A stretch of DNA of 64,000 bases from Hexactinellida sp. DTS-2022 (lineage: Eukaryota; Porifera; Hexactinellida): assembly GCA_028753945.1 (NCBI GenBank), contig JAPNXP010000011.1, forward strand, positions 1,240,001 to 1,304,000, given 5' to 3'. Under the pieces are notes generated by a model. That model did not search any database and was not told where the DNA came from. It was given only the letters and a program-made list of their open reading frames with translations. Every line of letters starts with the position of its first letter. The first letter of the stretch is position 1. This document shows, in pieces, positions 1 to 11,207 of this stretch. A program made the position numbers and the translations under genes.

Positions 1-95
1 GACTCGTATTTCGTATAATATTCCTTAGATGTAGTATATACGAAATTATTTATACTTGATACTTTTCGTTGGTATTTATATTCAGTGGCATTATT

Positions 96-400
96 ATGCC
101 CAACAAATGTTCAGTTCCTGCCTGTAAAGAGAACTACAACTTTACTGATTTATATGCTGAAACTCCTTATAGGTCAAATAATAAGGAGTTTGAGCCTGTT
201 GATATAGACCAGCGTTTCTCAACCGGACCCCGTGGCCCCCCTGGGGCCACGAGCCCTTCGCCACGAGGCTTTTTATTGAAGGGTAGGGGGCCACGGGTAC
301 TGAAGGTCTCGGTAGGGGGGCCACGGAACATTAAAGGTTGAGAACCACTGATATAGACCAAGACCAAAATATATTCCTATGTAAAAACTTGGCGATATAG
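96..400 (+). pseudogene. THAP-like N-terminus of a P-type transposase, fragment
   Basis: The reading frame opens with MPNKCSVPACKENY, which resembles the start of the THAP domain seen at 22201 (minus strand) and near 32745. THAP is the C2CH zinc finger that P-type transposases use to bind their ends. Here only the first C-x4-C half is visible; the expected W and later C/H residues are absent. The frame is interrupted by a small hAT MITE (210-350); without it the frame runs a further 15 codons to a stop at 398. A P-like terminal repeat at 2239-2263 may be the far end of the same decayed copy, whose left end would lie outside the window. Inactive fragment. Confidence 0.5.
210..350. mobile_element. 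hAT-like MITE, 141 bp
   Basis: Starts CAGCGTTTCTCAACC and ends with the near-complement GGTTGAGAACCACTG. Flanked by a perfect 8-bp target duplication ATATAGAC (202-209 and 351-358). The interior is GC-rich short repeats built on GGGGGCCACGGG. TIR type and 8-bp TSD define a non-autonomous hAT element. Confidence 0.85.
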
Positions 401-2238
401 AACTATCTCGAGCTTTCAGGATCTTTACCCTTAACGCCCCTCGACGATTGATCACTTCAAGGAGTTCCTAAAAAGTGCAATATTTCCTAATTAAAGGCGC
501 CAAACTCGTATTCTCTATATATCTTTGAGTTCTAGAGTCAAAGTTAGAGTAAATGTTAAGCTTTTCGATCAGGTGATAAAAGAAAGTAAAGAAACGTTCA
601 ACGTTGCTCTTTAGTTCCCCTGAACTTAAATTTCTTAATCTTAAAACTAGCTAGTATGGTCTTCAAGTTAGATTCAATTAATTTAATATTCTGACAAAAC
701 GAAAATTCCAGGATTACAAATTACAATCAAAGTAATCTTAATCATCAATATCCATTATGATACCAAAGCTTTTCAAAACAACACACTAATTCGTCCATCC
801 ATTCCTTATCCTAATTCAATGCAATTATTAGTTAATGATACTTACCCGACATATCCTTTTCAATATAAGCAAAAACAAACATTCTGAATGCAATCGATTA
901 TATTGAGAAATCTACCTCCAGCTTATGAGATATTAATGATTCAACTAGTGCTGGCCTAAAGTTCAAAATCAATTACTAAACGATACACTCAAAACCCATT
1001 CGGTAGAATATATTTCTATTATTTTGAATATCAAATTTAGTACAGTTCAGGAGGGACACGTTTGAAAGACAAATTTTCCAATCCTTTTATAAAAGGCAAA
1101 CAGTAAGCTATTTTGACTTTCACTTGTTAATTAAACACTTGCTTGGCTCAGCCTACTATATTTCTTCATATAACAAACAATTGCGGATGTCCACAACAAC
1201 TTTTACACAAACTTGTTGTGAACAGGAGCAAACTATCATATTTTATATTCCAAATTCTTGAATTTGCCATTGACTTAAAGTATCAGCACACTGGAATCAA
1301 TCGAGAACAGCATCGATTTCTCATTTGCATCATCTTAAACCATAAAGAAATTGATAAAAACAAACTCCAGGATTAATAACTATTGACCACATCAACTAGA
1401 ATTTATGGCTGAATATGGAGTACAACAATTTAATATGTAGTCTACTAAATGTGTACATGTCGGAATTTCCTCACCAAAGGAAATTATTTGATAGTACTGT
1501 TGTATGATATACTTTCTATCCATTACGGTTTTATTATCAAAATTTGATATTGCATCAACATAGTGTTATGAGATTCTGCAAAGATAATTATTAGTGAACC
1601 ATGAATGAGTTAAACGATTAATAGTTAACTACTTAATAGAGGTTATCATTATGTGAGATTACTTCGTATACCAAATACTTCTCTGTACTTGTACTTGTAT
1701 ATTTTAGTTAATTATATATAACTCATATACTTCACAACAATAGCAATAATAATTTCCATATTAGCTTAGATATTTGGGCCATATGACATTTTTCAATTAG
1801 AATTTGTAATGTGAATCCCTATAATGTCGATGTGTAATAGGAGTATAAACTATGAAGCCATTGCAAAGACTGTAAGTAACCGTCTGGGATATAAAATATC
1901 CATGGTTAATTATCGTGTTAGTGATAGAGGAAATTAAACTGTCATGGTAAGCAAACCGTCATACCACAGAACAATCCCAGGGTTCAGCCTTCAGTTACTA
2001 TTCTAGAAGCAGTGCTTAGTTAATGGATGGATCTTTTATATCAGTCCTAATCCAATAACCTTTTTAGACGAACTTTTGTATAAATACATCGAAGATAACT
2101 AATTATAATGAGATAATTTAAGCGAAAAATGGATAAATACGTGACCTTGTGACAGTTATTTGAGATTTTGAAGCATCTATTTAGTCTGACGAATTAGCTA
2201 ATATACAACAAAATTTAGATATAAATCTCACCATCGTC
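401..2238. other. No recognisable gene; decayed sequence
   Basis: AT-rich sequence with only short random-looking frames. It may be the internal remains of the P-like copy bracketed by the THAP fragment at 96 and the terminal repeat at 2239, but no protein homology is visible. Confidence 0.4.
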
Positions 2239-2263
2239 TATCCTTATACTTGAGTTATCTATG
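2239..2263 (-). repeat. Solo P-like terminal inverted repeat
   Basis: Reads TATCCTTATACTTGAGTTAT then CTATG, differing by one base from the right end of the P-like element at 23148-23172. Orientation fits the right-hand end of an element whose THAP fragment lies at 96-400. Confidence 0.6.
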
Positions 2264-2529
2264 GCTTGCAATATTTTCGCTTAATAGGGTCCTCTCCACT
2301 GCATAATTGTGCAGATTTCCCTCGGAACAAAATGACCCAATTAAGCGGAATAGATTCTATTCAAATAAAGTTGCTTATATTATTTAACGGTAACTAAGTC
2401 AAATACAACATGAAGGTATAAATGAATTTTCACAAGAATTTAATTAAACTTGACGAAATCCTTATATATTCTTTGATCATTCACTAATTACGATTTCCAA
2501 TAATTAAGGCAATTTACAAAGTAATTTAC

Positions 2530-3061
2530 CTGCAAGTCAGAATTAAAAGCTTCAAGCCTGCTTAAACGTTGCTGGATAGCTTCTATGCTTTCATCAACCA
2601 TTTCAGTTATAAGTGAAGCTAGATTTTCCATTAACCAATTGTCCTCCTCGCAAGTATTCGCTGAAAACTGCTGATATGCTTCAGAATCATGCAACAAACG
2701 ATCTCTATATCCGGATTTTGATTTTAATTCATCTAACGAAAAGCTAATATTTTCGGCCTTTTGGAAAATCTGAGAATGTAACATTCCATCAGTTCCGGAA
2801 TTCGACATAGATTCTCCATAATGAAGTAATCTACCAATGCGACCTTCATGGGACTGTAATTCAATTACAAATCTTTGATGTTTTTTTAACAGTCTCTGAA
2901 CCCCAATAAGATCCTTTCCATAATCTTCAACTCCAGTTAATAAAATTTTCTCCTTTAACCACGATTCTTCTTGATCTAAGTTATTGATATATTTCAAAAT
3001 CTTCAAACGCTGATCAATAATAAGTTCACGATTAACACACAAATTCGATAATTCATCAAAC
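2530..3061 (-). CDS. Spectrin-repeat exon (last in window)
   Basis: A 532-bp open exon. Acceptor TTTAG at 3062-3066 and donor GTAAAT just below 2530 bound it. It starts with one base completing the codon left by the exon at 4202, then runs in frame to a phase-0 end. The protein has spectrin features: an aromatic-rich helix with EESWLKEK, followed by TGVEDYGKDLIGVQRLLKKH and later EEDNWLMENLA and a closing leucine-rich helix. The first block is very like alpha-spectrin repeats (membrane skeleton, pairs with beta-spectrin); beta-spectrin or another family member is the alternative. Sequence is divergent compared with typical conserved alpha-spectrins. The transcript continues left out of the window. 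Confidence 0.85.
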
Positions 3062-3685
3062 CTAAATAATCCATAAATAAAATAATAAAAGGTTGAAATT
3101 CAAATGAATCGAATAAACATGACTAATCCTTAAATATAATATCCAATCTTAGGATTTAATTACAACAAAAAATGTTACAATCTTGATTGTGGATCAATAA
3201 CATGAGTGTGAGCTTTTCTAATTGACAATGCAACTGAAGTTGGCTATGAATTACCAAAAGTGTAGTTTGCAAACAAGTAAAAAAACTCGTTATTGAATGT
3301 CTCTTCATTGATATTTGAATTGTTGTAAAGGAATTGTAAAAAGATTTTCCAAAATGATTAAGTTTAAATTTGTACAGAAATAAAATTTCACAGTATCGTT
3401 CAGATCAGTAGGAATGGAAATAGGCGACATCGACACGCCCACCCACTCAGAAGATGTCCCTCGTTCGAGCTGACAATTCAACTAGCTTAGCCGAGTGGGA
3501 GGGTGCGTGCGTACCCAACGCACTCAGCAAGACTATGGGAGTGATAATTATCATAACTTATGCAACATAAATTGTAAAATGAAAGATGAAAATTAAGGGA
3601 AAAGTTAGCTCTATTATTAACAGCTAAATGATAATTACATGTAGATCAACACAGATTCTAATTAATCGAACAACCTTGTCTTATT

Positions 3686-3810
3686 ACTGTAGAAATATCT
3701 ATATTATTAAAACTCGATTGTTGTATTGTGTGTGTATGTGTGTGTTTGTTTGTTTGTCCAGATTGTATTAAAGTGATGGGGTCATGGGGAATAGAAACCG
3801 AAATTATATA
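3686..3810 (+). repeat. Dispersed repeat R piece (AAACTCGATTGTTGT) with GT tract
   Basis: Contains ATTATTAAAACTCGATTGTT, a GTGTGTATGTGTGTG tract and a GTGATGGGGTCATGGGGAAT stretch. The same blocks in the same order occur at 16240-16289 continuing at 17426-17450, and a weaker version at 10210-10260. Class unknown. Confidence 0.65.
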
Positions 3811-4039
3811 TGAGAAAGAAACAAATACGTAACCAAATGTTATAATAGTCATTGGTCAACAAGTGAACACGAATTTCGCATTTATAAATTTATTATATGA
3901 ATATTCATTGTTAATTGTTAACAAAATTATAGGTAAACAGATGAATGAAAATTCCAAATGAACCTTTAAGTTAGCTTTAAACGGTTAATATAATTATTGG
4001 TAATCAAGATAAAACTATAGAAAATGGTAGAGAGGGGGG

Positions 4040-4128
4040 AGAAGGCAGCATAGCGAGCGTTAACTAGAGACGCGTAGCACCGATCCGTCGCAAAGCGACC
4101 GAGACTTAAGGGCTCGTATTATATAAAT
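4040..4128 (+). repeat. Dispersed repeat R, GCGAAGCGACC part
   Basis: Carries GTCGCAAAGCGACCGAGACT followed by AAGGGCTCGTATTAT. Matches 16190-16245 and, more weakly, 42390-42430. The GTCGC/GCGAC arms can pair as a small hairpin. Confidence 0.6.
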
Positions 4129-4201
4129 TAAAATTACATTATTCAAAAAGCAACTAATCGAATAAGAAAATTACAAAATTAGGCGAATTATTGAAACATA
4201 C

Positions 4202-4641
4202 CTCGAGGTCATATTGCCTTTCATGTCTGAGATCAATTCGATATTAGCATGTCGTCCTAGTAGCAATTTATCAGCAACTTTTGATAATTCAGCAATTTGT
4301 ATTTTTCTAGTTTCTAATTCAACTTTAATGAGATTTAAAGAAAGTGATATTGTTTCAGAGTGTTCGACATCAGAGCCATTTTCCTCTGAATCCAATAAAG
4401 ATCTAGTTTCCTCAATCCATAGTATAAATGATCTGAAATTACGAAAAAATTCTATCTCATCCTTTGCTTCGGATAATTCAATACTTTTCTCTTCAAATGT
4501 TGATAAAAGCAGATGCCAGTCATCTTCAAAAGACCGTAATTTGAGTGAAACGGACTGAGATTGTTCTTGAGACGGGTTACTATCAATAATTCGTTGACCA
4601 TCATTAATTAATCCTCTAACTCGGTCTTCATGTGCAGCGAC
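4202..4641 (-). CDS. Spectrin-repeat exon
   Basis: A 440-bp open exon between acceptor TGTAG (4642-4646) and donor GTATGT (below 4202). It begins in phase 0 with VAAHEDRVRGLINDGQRII, the classic spectrin helix-C segment, and joins directly onto exon 26539, whose last residues RALEAE precede VAAHEDRV exactly as in spectrins. It contains one whole repeat (W in LWIEETRSLL) and ends with two bases of a codon completed by the next exon. The protein acts as a cytoskeletal rod. Confidence 0.85.
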
Positions 4642-4899
4642 CTACAATTTTTTTTATAAAATAGTAAAAGAAACAAATTAAAAAATAATATCAATAAAAT
4701 TTATAATATTGTATTTTCCGGAATAATAATAAAAAGTCATCCAGGATTATTGATACATCAGAAATTAAATAATGAATCGTATTTTGCTGAATTGAAGCTA
4801 AAAATCCAATAACCCGAGTGATAATTTTTAGATTACAGCTGTGTCTTTAATAGATAGAAGCGCCTTTGCTCGCTAGGTCCGAAAGGATGCACTTGGTGT

Positions 4900-5165
4900 G
4901 TAAAATGGTAATTATGGGGCATATATGTTGTAACGATCAGGATTAAGCACAAAAGTTGTAATAATACAGTAGGAATCGACTTAGTAGAATCCAAAAATGG
5001 TCTTAGTTTTGTGCTAACACCTCTCGAAAATGTGGAAGTTAAGTGATTATTTTTTATTAATTTTACTATATTTTGATAAGGGCCATTAATAATTAAACAT
5101 CAACCACTCTATTTTCGTATGCTAGTTAGTAAATATATCATATATGACATCGCAGTAGCTGGATT
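4900..5165 (+). repeat. Dispersed repeat S, copy 1
   Basis: Aligns by eye with 55226-55475: shared blocks include a TAGGAATCGACT-like stretch, TAGAATCCAAAAAT and a closing ATCACTCTAT/ATATGCTA region. Class unknown. Confidence 0.6.
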
Positions 5166-5251
5166 ATATTAAACTAATTTCTCAAAGACAATACTAATAA
5201 AGAATGACAAATCTAAGATGCTAGTATTACGAAATAAATCAGTACAGAATA

Positions 5252-5408
5252 CAGTGAAATCTCGATTATCCGAACTCTTCGATCATCAGAATACCACTTG
5301 CTTATCCCAATGTTGTTTCAAAATGTAGTTCTTCCTAAAATTATGAACTGTAGATTATTTGAACTTGTGTAACTGGTCTCAAAAAGTAGGATAATCAAGG
5401 TTGTACTG
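5252..5408. mobile_element. Pogo/Tigger-like MITE, 157 bp
   Basis: TIRs CAGTGAAATCTCGATTATCC and GGATAATCAAGGTTGTACTG. Left TA target is present; on the right it has decayed to TT. Confidence 0.7.
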
Positions 5409-6329
5409 TTGTGAATTGATTAAACACTTATTGACAATTTGATACCGTTCCATAAGTGGGAAAATATTGTATAATATAAATGGGATCAGTGTATTACAGC
5501 CATTGTAAATACGATCCTAATCCTGGTCTAATCTAATTTTCATCGCCTAAATCACAAATGAATGTAACGGCATAGGAGAAGATTCCAAATTTTCGCGCTC
5601 CTAATTAATTTTTTGCAAAAATCATGCTCCAAAAGGACCGTCTCGCGCTCCTGGATAATTACTTGTGTGGGATGGGTTCGTAGTTTTGATTCACCTTTGG
5701 ATCTTCGAACTATTTTATACGAGTACAGGATTACTATTACACAATATACGGACGAATAAAATAATGCACATTGTCGGTTAATGACGTCTCCCAAGTTAAA
5801 TTTGGGCCAAATCGCCTAAAATATGTTTTATATGCTTCCAAAGACTTTGTTGAAATATATTTAGTGCCGTAGCCACTAGTACAAGTTAAAATATACAATC
5901 GGAGTGAATTAACATTATAGCAAATAATTATTCGTTGTGAACTACAGAGAAGTCGGTTAGTACGTAGTACCCATTCGGGAAAAGAAATTAGCAAGTATAC
6001 GTACTAACAGAGTTGACACTAAGTAGAGATACATAGAAATTGACAAACTTTGTGTATACAATTAGTATGTACTAAACCAGGTACGTACAAACTTAATGAA
6101 TATCGTCTAAAGTTAAATAGAATTAAGTTGAATGTACAAAATGCAAAAAAATGAGATTAATTGATCCAATATTTAAATATATAGGGCGCCATTTGGTGTA
6201 AGTAGATTGAATTTAAATTTAAACTTAGATAGAATTACAATTATTCAACTCACATTGGTCAGCATTAATACAAGATAGGGAGGTGGAATGTTTGTCATAT
6301 ACCAGGTAGCTATATTTAAAAATATCCCA

Positions 6330-6540
6330 AAAATGACAAAAAATAAATAAATCGTTAGTTCGTTTCGAAAACTAGTTAAATTAATCAAATAATGCATAAG
6401 ATTACATTTAAATGATCTAAAATTAGCTAAAATAGATTACTGTTTTAGGAATATATACATAACTTTGAAACTTTATATGGGCATATTTATTTAACAAGAT
6501 TTTCAATAATGTAGAATTGTATGCACGCATCCAATTTAGC
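6330..6540 (+). repeat. Dispersed repeat T, copy 1
   Basis: Shares spaced blocks (GTTCGTTTCGAAAACTAG, then CAATAATGTAGAATTGTATG) with 57060-57350. Function and class unknown. Confidence 0.5.
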
Positions 6541-6653
6541 ATTTACTATGCAAACGTTTCACATATTACTCCAAGTTTCCATACTGTGATGCGCCACAGA
6601 ATAACTGCTTCGCGGATTTGTGTGTTATGCACACGAAACTTCATACACCTAGG

Positions 6654-7213
6654 CAGGGTTGGGTTCAAGTACAATTTACTTAAGTACTTCTGTAATTAAG
6701 TACATTTTTTTAGTACTTGTACTTGTATTTAAGTACTTTCACCATTTTTCCGTTGTACTTGTACTTGTACTTAATTACTTTCCTCATTTTTCTAAAGTAC
6801 TTGCACTTGTACTTGAGTACTTGTTACTCGTGACTTTTTTATCATTCAATATATTTCCAACACACATCATTGATGTTCCTCAAATCCCATCTCAAATAAA
6901 GTAGTGTTATTTAATACTTAGTATATTAGGAATTGTGTTCGTGTCAAGGACTACTGCTATTTTCAATTAAATAGATTTGGATGATACTATATAAACTATG
7001 TATTTAGCAATTTCTATTATTAGTACGAGAGATTTATCATAAGAGCTTGGGAAGTACTTGTACTTGTACTCAAGTATTTTCGTAATTTTTTCATTGTACT
7101 TGTACTTAAGTACTTTAAGTTTACCTGTACTTGTACTTGTATTGTACTTGAATATCTGAAAAGTAGCAGTACTTGTACTTAAGTACTTTCAAATGTACTT
7201 GAACCCAACCCTG
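6654..7213. mobile_element. hAT MITE made of GTACTTGTACTT repeats, 560 bp
   Basis: TIRs CAGGGTTGGGTTCAAGTAC and its complement, with perfect 8-bp TSD CACCTAGG (6646-6653, 7214-7221). Almost the whole interior is degenerate copies of GTACTTGTACTTAAGTACTT. Confidence 0.9.
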
Positions 7214-7499
7214 CACCTAGGAGTCTACGCAAATAATAAATTCGGGACTTCAAATCGTTGATTTTTAATCCATGGTCCAATCAAACTTATTTGGACCTAA
7301 TTATAGTCGGACGGAGTCTATACAATTATTTGTATATTCGACAAATATTAACCAATCAAATATTTCCAACATTAATAATATCATAAATAGGCCCTGTGGA
7401 GGGAGGTTGGTCAAAGTGGGGCACAGGCTGAAAATTGATGTTAGTTTGCCCCACCAGTGGATTCGCTTGCGGGCCGCAAATGAATAGGCCCAAAGTTGT

Positions 7500-7720
7500 C
7501 AAATTTAAAAACAATAAATTTTAATGATCACCTCATCATAGAATAATGAGGAAGCATAATGATATATGATGTTACCAACATGTCCGCATCATAAATGTAC
7601 ATGTTCAATTAAATTTTAATAATTTTATCTAGTTGTTGGTGCGAATTATGCGCGATTAAGTGAATTTTCACGCTCTCAAAATGTGAGAAAGAAGTCCCAA
7701 CTCTAGGTGAATTAAGCAAT
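7500..7720 (-). repeat. Dispersed repeat U, inverted relative to 42060-42330
   Basis: The complement contains blocks such as CATGTACATTTATGATGCGG and GCATAATTCGCACCAAC that match 42150-42235. Class unknown. The stretch to 8399 holds nothing else recognised. Confidence 0.45.
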
Positions 7721-8479
7721 TCCGAGTGGTAACTTCAAGTATTGTAGGATTCCAAAAGTCACCCAAAAATGCCAAAATCAGTTTTGTAGTGCTTCAATCA
7801 ACTTGGAGTATACGAACAAATACTACATAAAAATATTTGCATTGCATATGTAATAGCCTAGTGCATAGCATTATATACAAAAGCAAATGATGCTGAATGA
7901 TGGACTTGGACCAGGGGTTGGCTAGGTCAGTCAAATTAGTTTTTGTTTAAAGCTTATTTATTGCCTGCATTTAGCATTGTACATCGTGAAGAAACCATTT
8001 TAATTAATTCCACATCAATTTACACAATAATTATAGTAAGTAGGCAGGAATGTCGAAAACTTGTGATTATCTAATCTTTAACCAACTATAATATTTATAG
8101 CATATGATTTCAATACTAACGTAATTAATAAGTAAAAAAACCTGTTAAATTATATACACGACACTTATATTTATCGGAAGATATCGCAAACAGTATAAAT
8201 CAATTGAATATTGTAAAATCATGTCCAATATTGTCACAAGCTGAAAGTCTAATTATAAAAGCCAAGATGAATCTACTTCCGTTTTTCATTTCCCAAGAGA
8301 TTAGAAATTACTTGAAGAATGGTGCAGTGCAATTCCATGACCAAGGAAGGACTATGAAACCAACCAGCAGATGAGAGTAAGTTTCTATAATTTCCATTAC
8401 AGTAGAAGCTCGCAAACCGGGGCACTCGCAAACCGGGGCACCTCCCAAACCGGGGCAGTTACTTCCGAATTTGGTATTA

Positions 8480-8653
8480 CAGTGGAAGCCGCTTAATCGG
8501 GAGACGGTTAATCGGGAAATTCGGTTATTACGGACGAGGCTTTGGAAACCAATTCGTATCAAATAGTATAAAGTATATCGGTTAATCGGGAGAACCGGAT
8601 AAACGGGACTAAATTCCTACTCCCGAGGCGTCCCGATTAAGCGGCTTCCACTG
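8480..8653. mobile_element. Nested pogo-like MITE, 174 bp
   Basis: TIRs CAGTGGAAGCCGCTTAATCG and complement; TA on both sides; repeated GGTTAATCGGGA motifs inside. Confidence 0.85.
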
Positions 8654-8748
8654 TATCATATATAAATTCCGCTCTCGAACCGGGGCAAAGCACGCAAACC
8701 GGGGCACGCTTTTTCATTGATTTGTTACTTTGTTTTCATATTTGTATA

Positions 8749-8933
8749 CAGTTCAAACCGGTTTTTTCTAAACATTTCTTTTCAGATAAAAATAGTAAGA
8801 AAAAACCGATAGTTAGAAAAAACCGATGAAAATACAGTATAGTTGGAATTTCCTACAAAAGATTGAATAACTAATAGTTAGAATAAACCGATAAGTTAGA
8901 ATAACCCGAGTTAGAATAAACCGGTTTCGACTG
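8749..8933. mobile_element. Second nested pogo-like MITE, 185 bp
   Basis: TIRs CAGTTCAAACCGGTTTTTTC and, read inward from the right, CAGTCGAAACCGGTTTATTC; TA on both sides; internal AGTTAGAATAAACCG repeats. Confidence 0.8.
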
Positions 8934-9643
8934 TATTTAGCTTTGTAGATAAGCTCGAAAACCGGAGCACTCTCCCAAAGTGGGGCATATTTCAGAAACG
9001 CCAAGGTGCCCGGTTTGCGAGCTTCTACTGTAATTGATTGCCATATTTAAATTAGTTTCTTTAGGTATGCATTCGTCATTTCAAAGATAACATCGAAAGA
9101 ACCAAACGAAAACAACCTATAATGACGGGCTTCATACTGATCAGTTTCCAGAGATATAATAGCTCAGCAGTGCCCGGCATTTCCCCCAACTTTATGAATT
9201 CAATTCCATGACAAATAAACTATCCCTAGATGATAAATAACGATTGCTGATGAAATCTGTCTAATCCAAGAGCGTGCTAATATTGGAGAAACGGTGGATA
9301 TGTTACTAGTTAATTCATATTCTGTTCCTTATAAGCTAAATAGAATCGACTTATAATAAAACGTCACAATTTCGATATCGCGAATTTGAATTAATGATAC
9401 TCGCCAAGTTGAGACCACCTCGATGAGTTGATACATTTTAACTAGTACTTAAACCAAAACTCTCAAACTGAATTTTTTAATAACAACCATATAAACTTGC
9501 TATCCATTAACTCGTTTGTTGATGGTGACTCGATACATAGATGATTTACATTGTAGTAGTGAATCACAGAATATTTCATTCCACTTTTAGATGGGCAATG
9601 ATAAATTTGATAAATGCTAAAAGTCGTCAACGGCGATATAATA

Positions 9644-9902
9644 CCGTATTTACTCGAATAGTAGCCTAGGCGATTATTGTTTTTACTCCTTTTTTCGACC
9701 AATAATTTTGACCAATTTTCTAGAATATCACATTTTATTACAATTAAATTATGATAATCGGTTGATAATCGTATTGTGAGTTATATTAGATGTAAATGTT
9801 TACTCCGGGTAGCAGTAATAAATTTTTATTTGCTACTTTAGGGGGGCGATTATTGGAGGTAGGCGATTATTCGAATAGAGGCTACTATTCGAATAAATAC
9901 GG
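9644..9902. mobile_element. TA-flanked MITE (CCGTATTTACTCGAATAG)
   Basis: TIRs CCGTATTTACTCGAATAGTA and, inward from the right, CCGTATTTATTCGAATAGTA, each next to TA. Internal GGCGATTATT motifs. Probably Tc1/mariner/pogo class. Confidence 0.75.
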
Positions 9903-10161
9903 TATTCTTACTCAAGTATTTCACTAAAAATTCATGGAATATCATCTGGTTGTTAATGACTTATTCTATCATCGAAATAAAATCAGTATAAAAAAAGGAG
10001 TTAAACCATTTCAGAAATATGTTTCGGAAGGTAATGACCCCTCGTGTGTTGGCTCAGTTCTTTCAGCCCAGTTCATTTCAGAGATATTATAGTTTCAGTA
10101 TGAATATTATATGTAATTATTTATGTGCATATGTTGGGTATTCACCCAACGACAACCAACA

Positions 10162-10260
10162 CATCTATCTATCTATCTATCTATCTATCTACCTATCTAT
10201 CTATATACGGTATATATTAAAAGCACAATTGTTGTGTGTGTGTTTGTCCAAATATAATAG
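10162..10260 (+). repeat. ATCT microsatellite followed by a repeat-R-like tail
   Basis: About ten ATCT units (one ACCT variant) at 10162-10205, then ATTAAAAGCACAATTGTTGT plus a GTGTGTGTTTGTCC tract similar to the block at 3686. Confidence 0.65.
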
Positions 10261-10496
10261 GAAATACCACAACTTCTAGAAATCTGAAAACTTGCATGCA
10301 GGGGTAATTTTATATGATGAATACGATCTATTGATTTTCTAAACGAAATAACGGGATTATGATGTCATAAAGGCACATATTTGGGAATAAATCTTTTAGT
10401 ATTTATCCGATTCGCCTACAAATTGCATGACAACATGAAATGAGACACACGTGTAACGATTTATGGGTTATGACCTCGCGTGGGGATTTATTATTG

Positions 10497-10694
10497 AAGT
10501 CAAGTTCTTTTATTATGAACATTCAAGGGACCAAATTGTGTTCATAATAGAGAGGATTCATTATAACTTATAAGCGAACTCAACTTAATACAAACCCTTT
10601 GTAAGTTGTTAAATTGGGAGCATAGACTTGTTCAAATTAAAAAATCTTCATATTAAGCAGACGAAATCTTGTTCATAATAAGCAGACCTGACTG
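10497..10694. mobile_element. Degenerate pogo/mariner-like MITE
   Basis: Right end read inward CAGTCAGGTCTGCTTATTAT, left end AAGTCAAGTTCTTTTATTAT, then GAAC at both. A TA follows the right end. Left flank is degraded. Confidence 0.5.
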
Positions 10695-10702
10695 TAATAA
10701 TT

Positions 10703-10845
10703 CAGGGTTGTATCAACTCATTTTGAGTTGGCAAAACAACTCATTTTGCTGTTACCAACTCATTAAACTCATTCATTTTGCTGTTACCAACTCATTCAAG
10801 AAAATGAGTTGATTCTGCCAACTCAAATTGAGTTCATACAACCCT
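10703..10845. mobile_element. hAT-like MITE, 143 bp
   Basis: TIRs CAGGGTTGTATCAACTCA and TGAGTTCATACAACCCTG. Interior consists of repeated CAACTCATTTTG motifs, two with GCTGTTAC between. The 8-bp flanks are similar AT-rich but not identical. Confidence 0.65.
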
Positions 10846-11207
10846 GTATTATTATTAGAATTTCGGTAAATTAACTGCACATATTCACATATTAAAATCA
10901 CTGCACATGGTGAGGTTTGGTGATTACCTGCTGCTTCTACCTGCATGTTTTCAGGTTAGTTAGTTCTGTTGTGTAGAAGTTTGAGACGCTGTAGAATTCT
11001 GAGACGCCTATGTGATACACTCTATGTGCTATTACAAATTACACTGTAGAATATTGAGACGTTGTAGAATTTTGAGGCGCAACAATATAAGGCAAATTTT
11101 ATTACTCTCCTTGTCTACAACTATCACAACACAATCAATCGATCAAACAAACAAACAAACAAATCAAACCAAACCAAATAATCAATCATTTCTATTCTGA
11201 TTTTCAA

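Larger units (their letters stand above)
3062..4201 (-). other. Spectrin intron, 1.1 kb
   Basis: Lies between exons 4202-4641 and 2530-3061; both borders have AG/GT signals and the phases join (two bases plus one). It contains two pieces of a dispersed repeat at 3686-3810 and 4040-4128, and nothing else recognised. Confidence 0.8.
8400..9030. mobile_element. Pogo/Tigger-like element hosting two others
   Basis: TIRs CAGTAGAAGCTCGCAAACCG and its complement at the right end, TA duplicated at both flanks. Subterminal copies of CTCGCAAACCGGGGCA. Two further elements (8480-8653 and 8749-8933) sit inside, each at its own TA. Confidence 0.85.

Noticed and set aside
1143..1376. 77-codon open frame (+)
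   Set aside because: No recognisable motif, low-complexity AT-rich codons and no matching signals; likely chance.
3440..3530. tRNA-like A-box (TAGCCGAGTGGG) suggesting a tRNA or SINE
   Set aside because: No B box in the right order and no cloverleaf could be drawn; the GTTCGAG nearby lies upstream, not downstream.
6659..6904. 81-codon frame rich in L, V and F
   Set aside because: It is the translation of the GTACTTGTACTT repeats of the hAT MITE 6654-7213.
10019..10279. 86-codon frame with IYLSIYLS repeats
   Set aside because: Produced by the ATCT microsatellite; not a gene.
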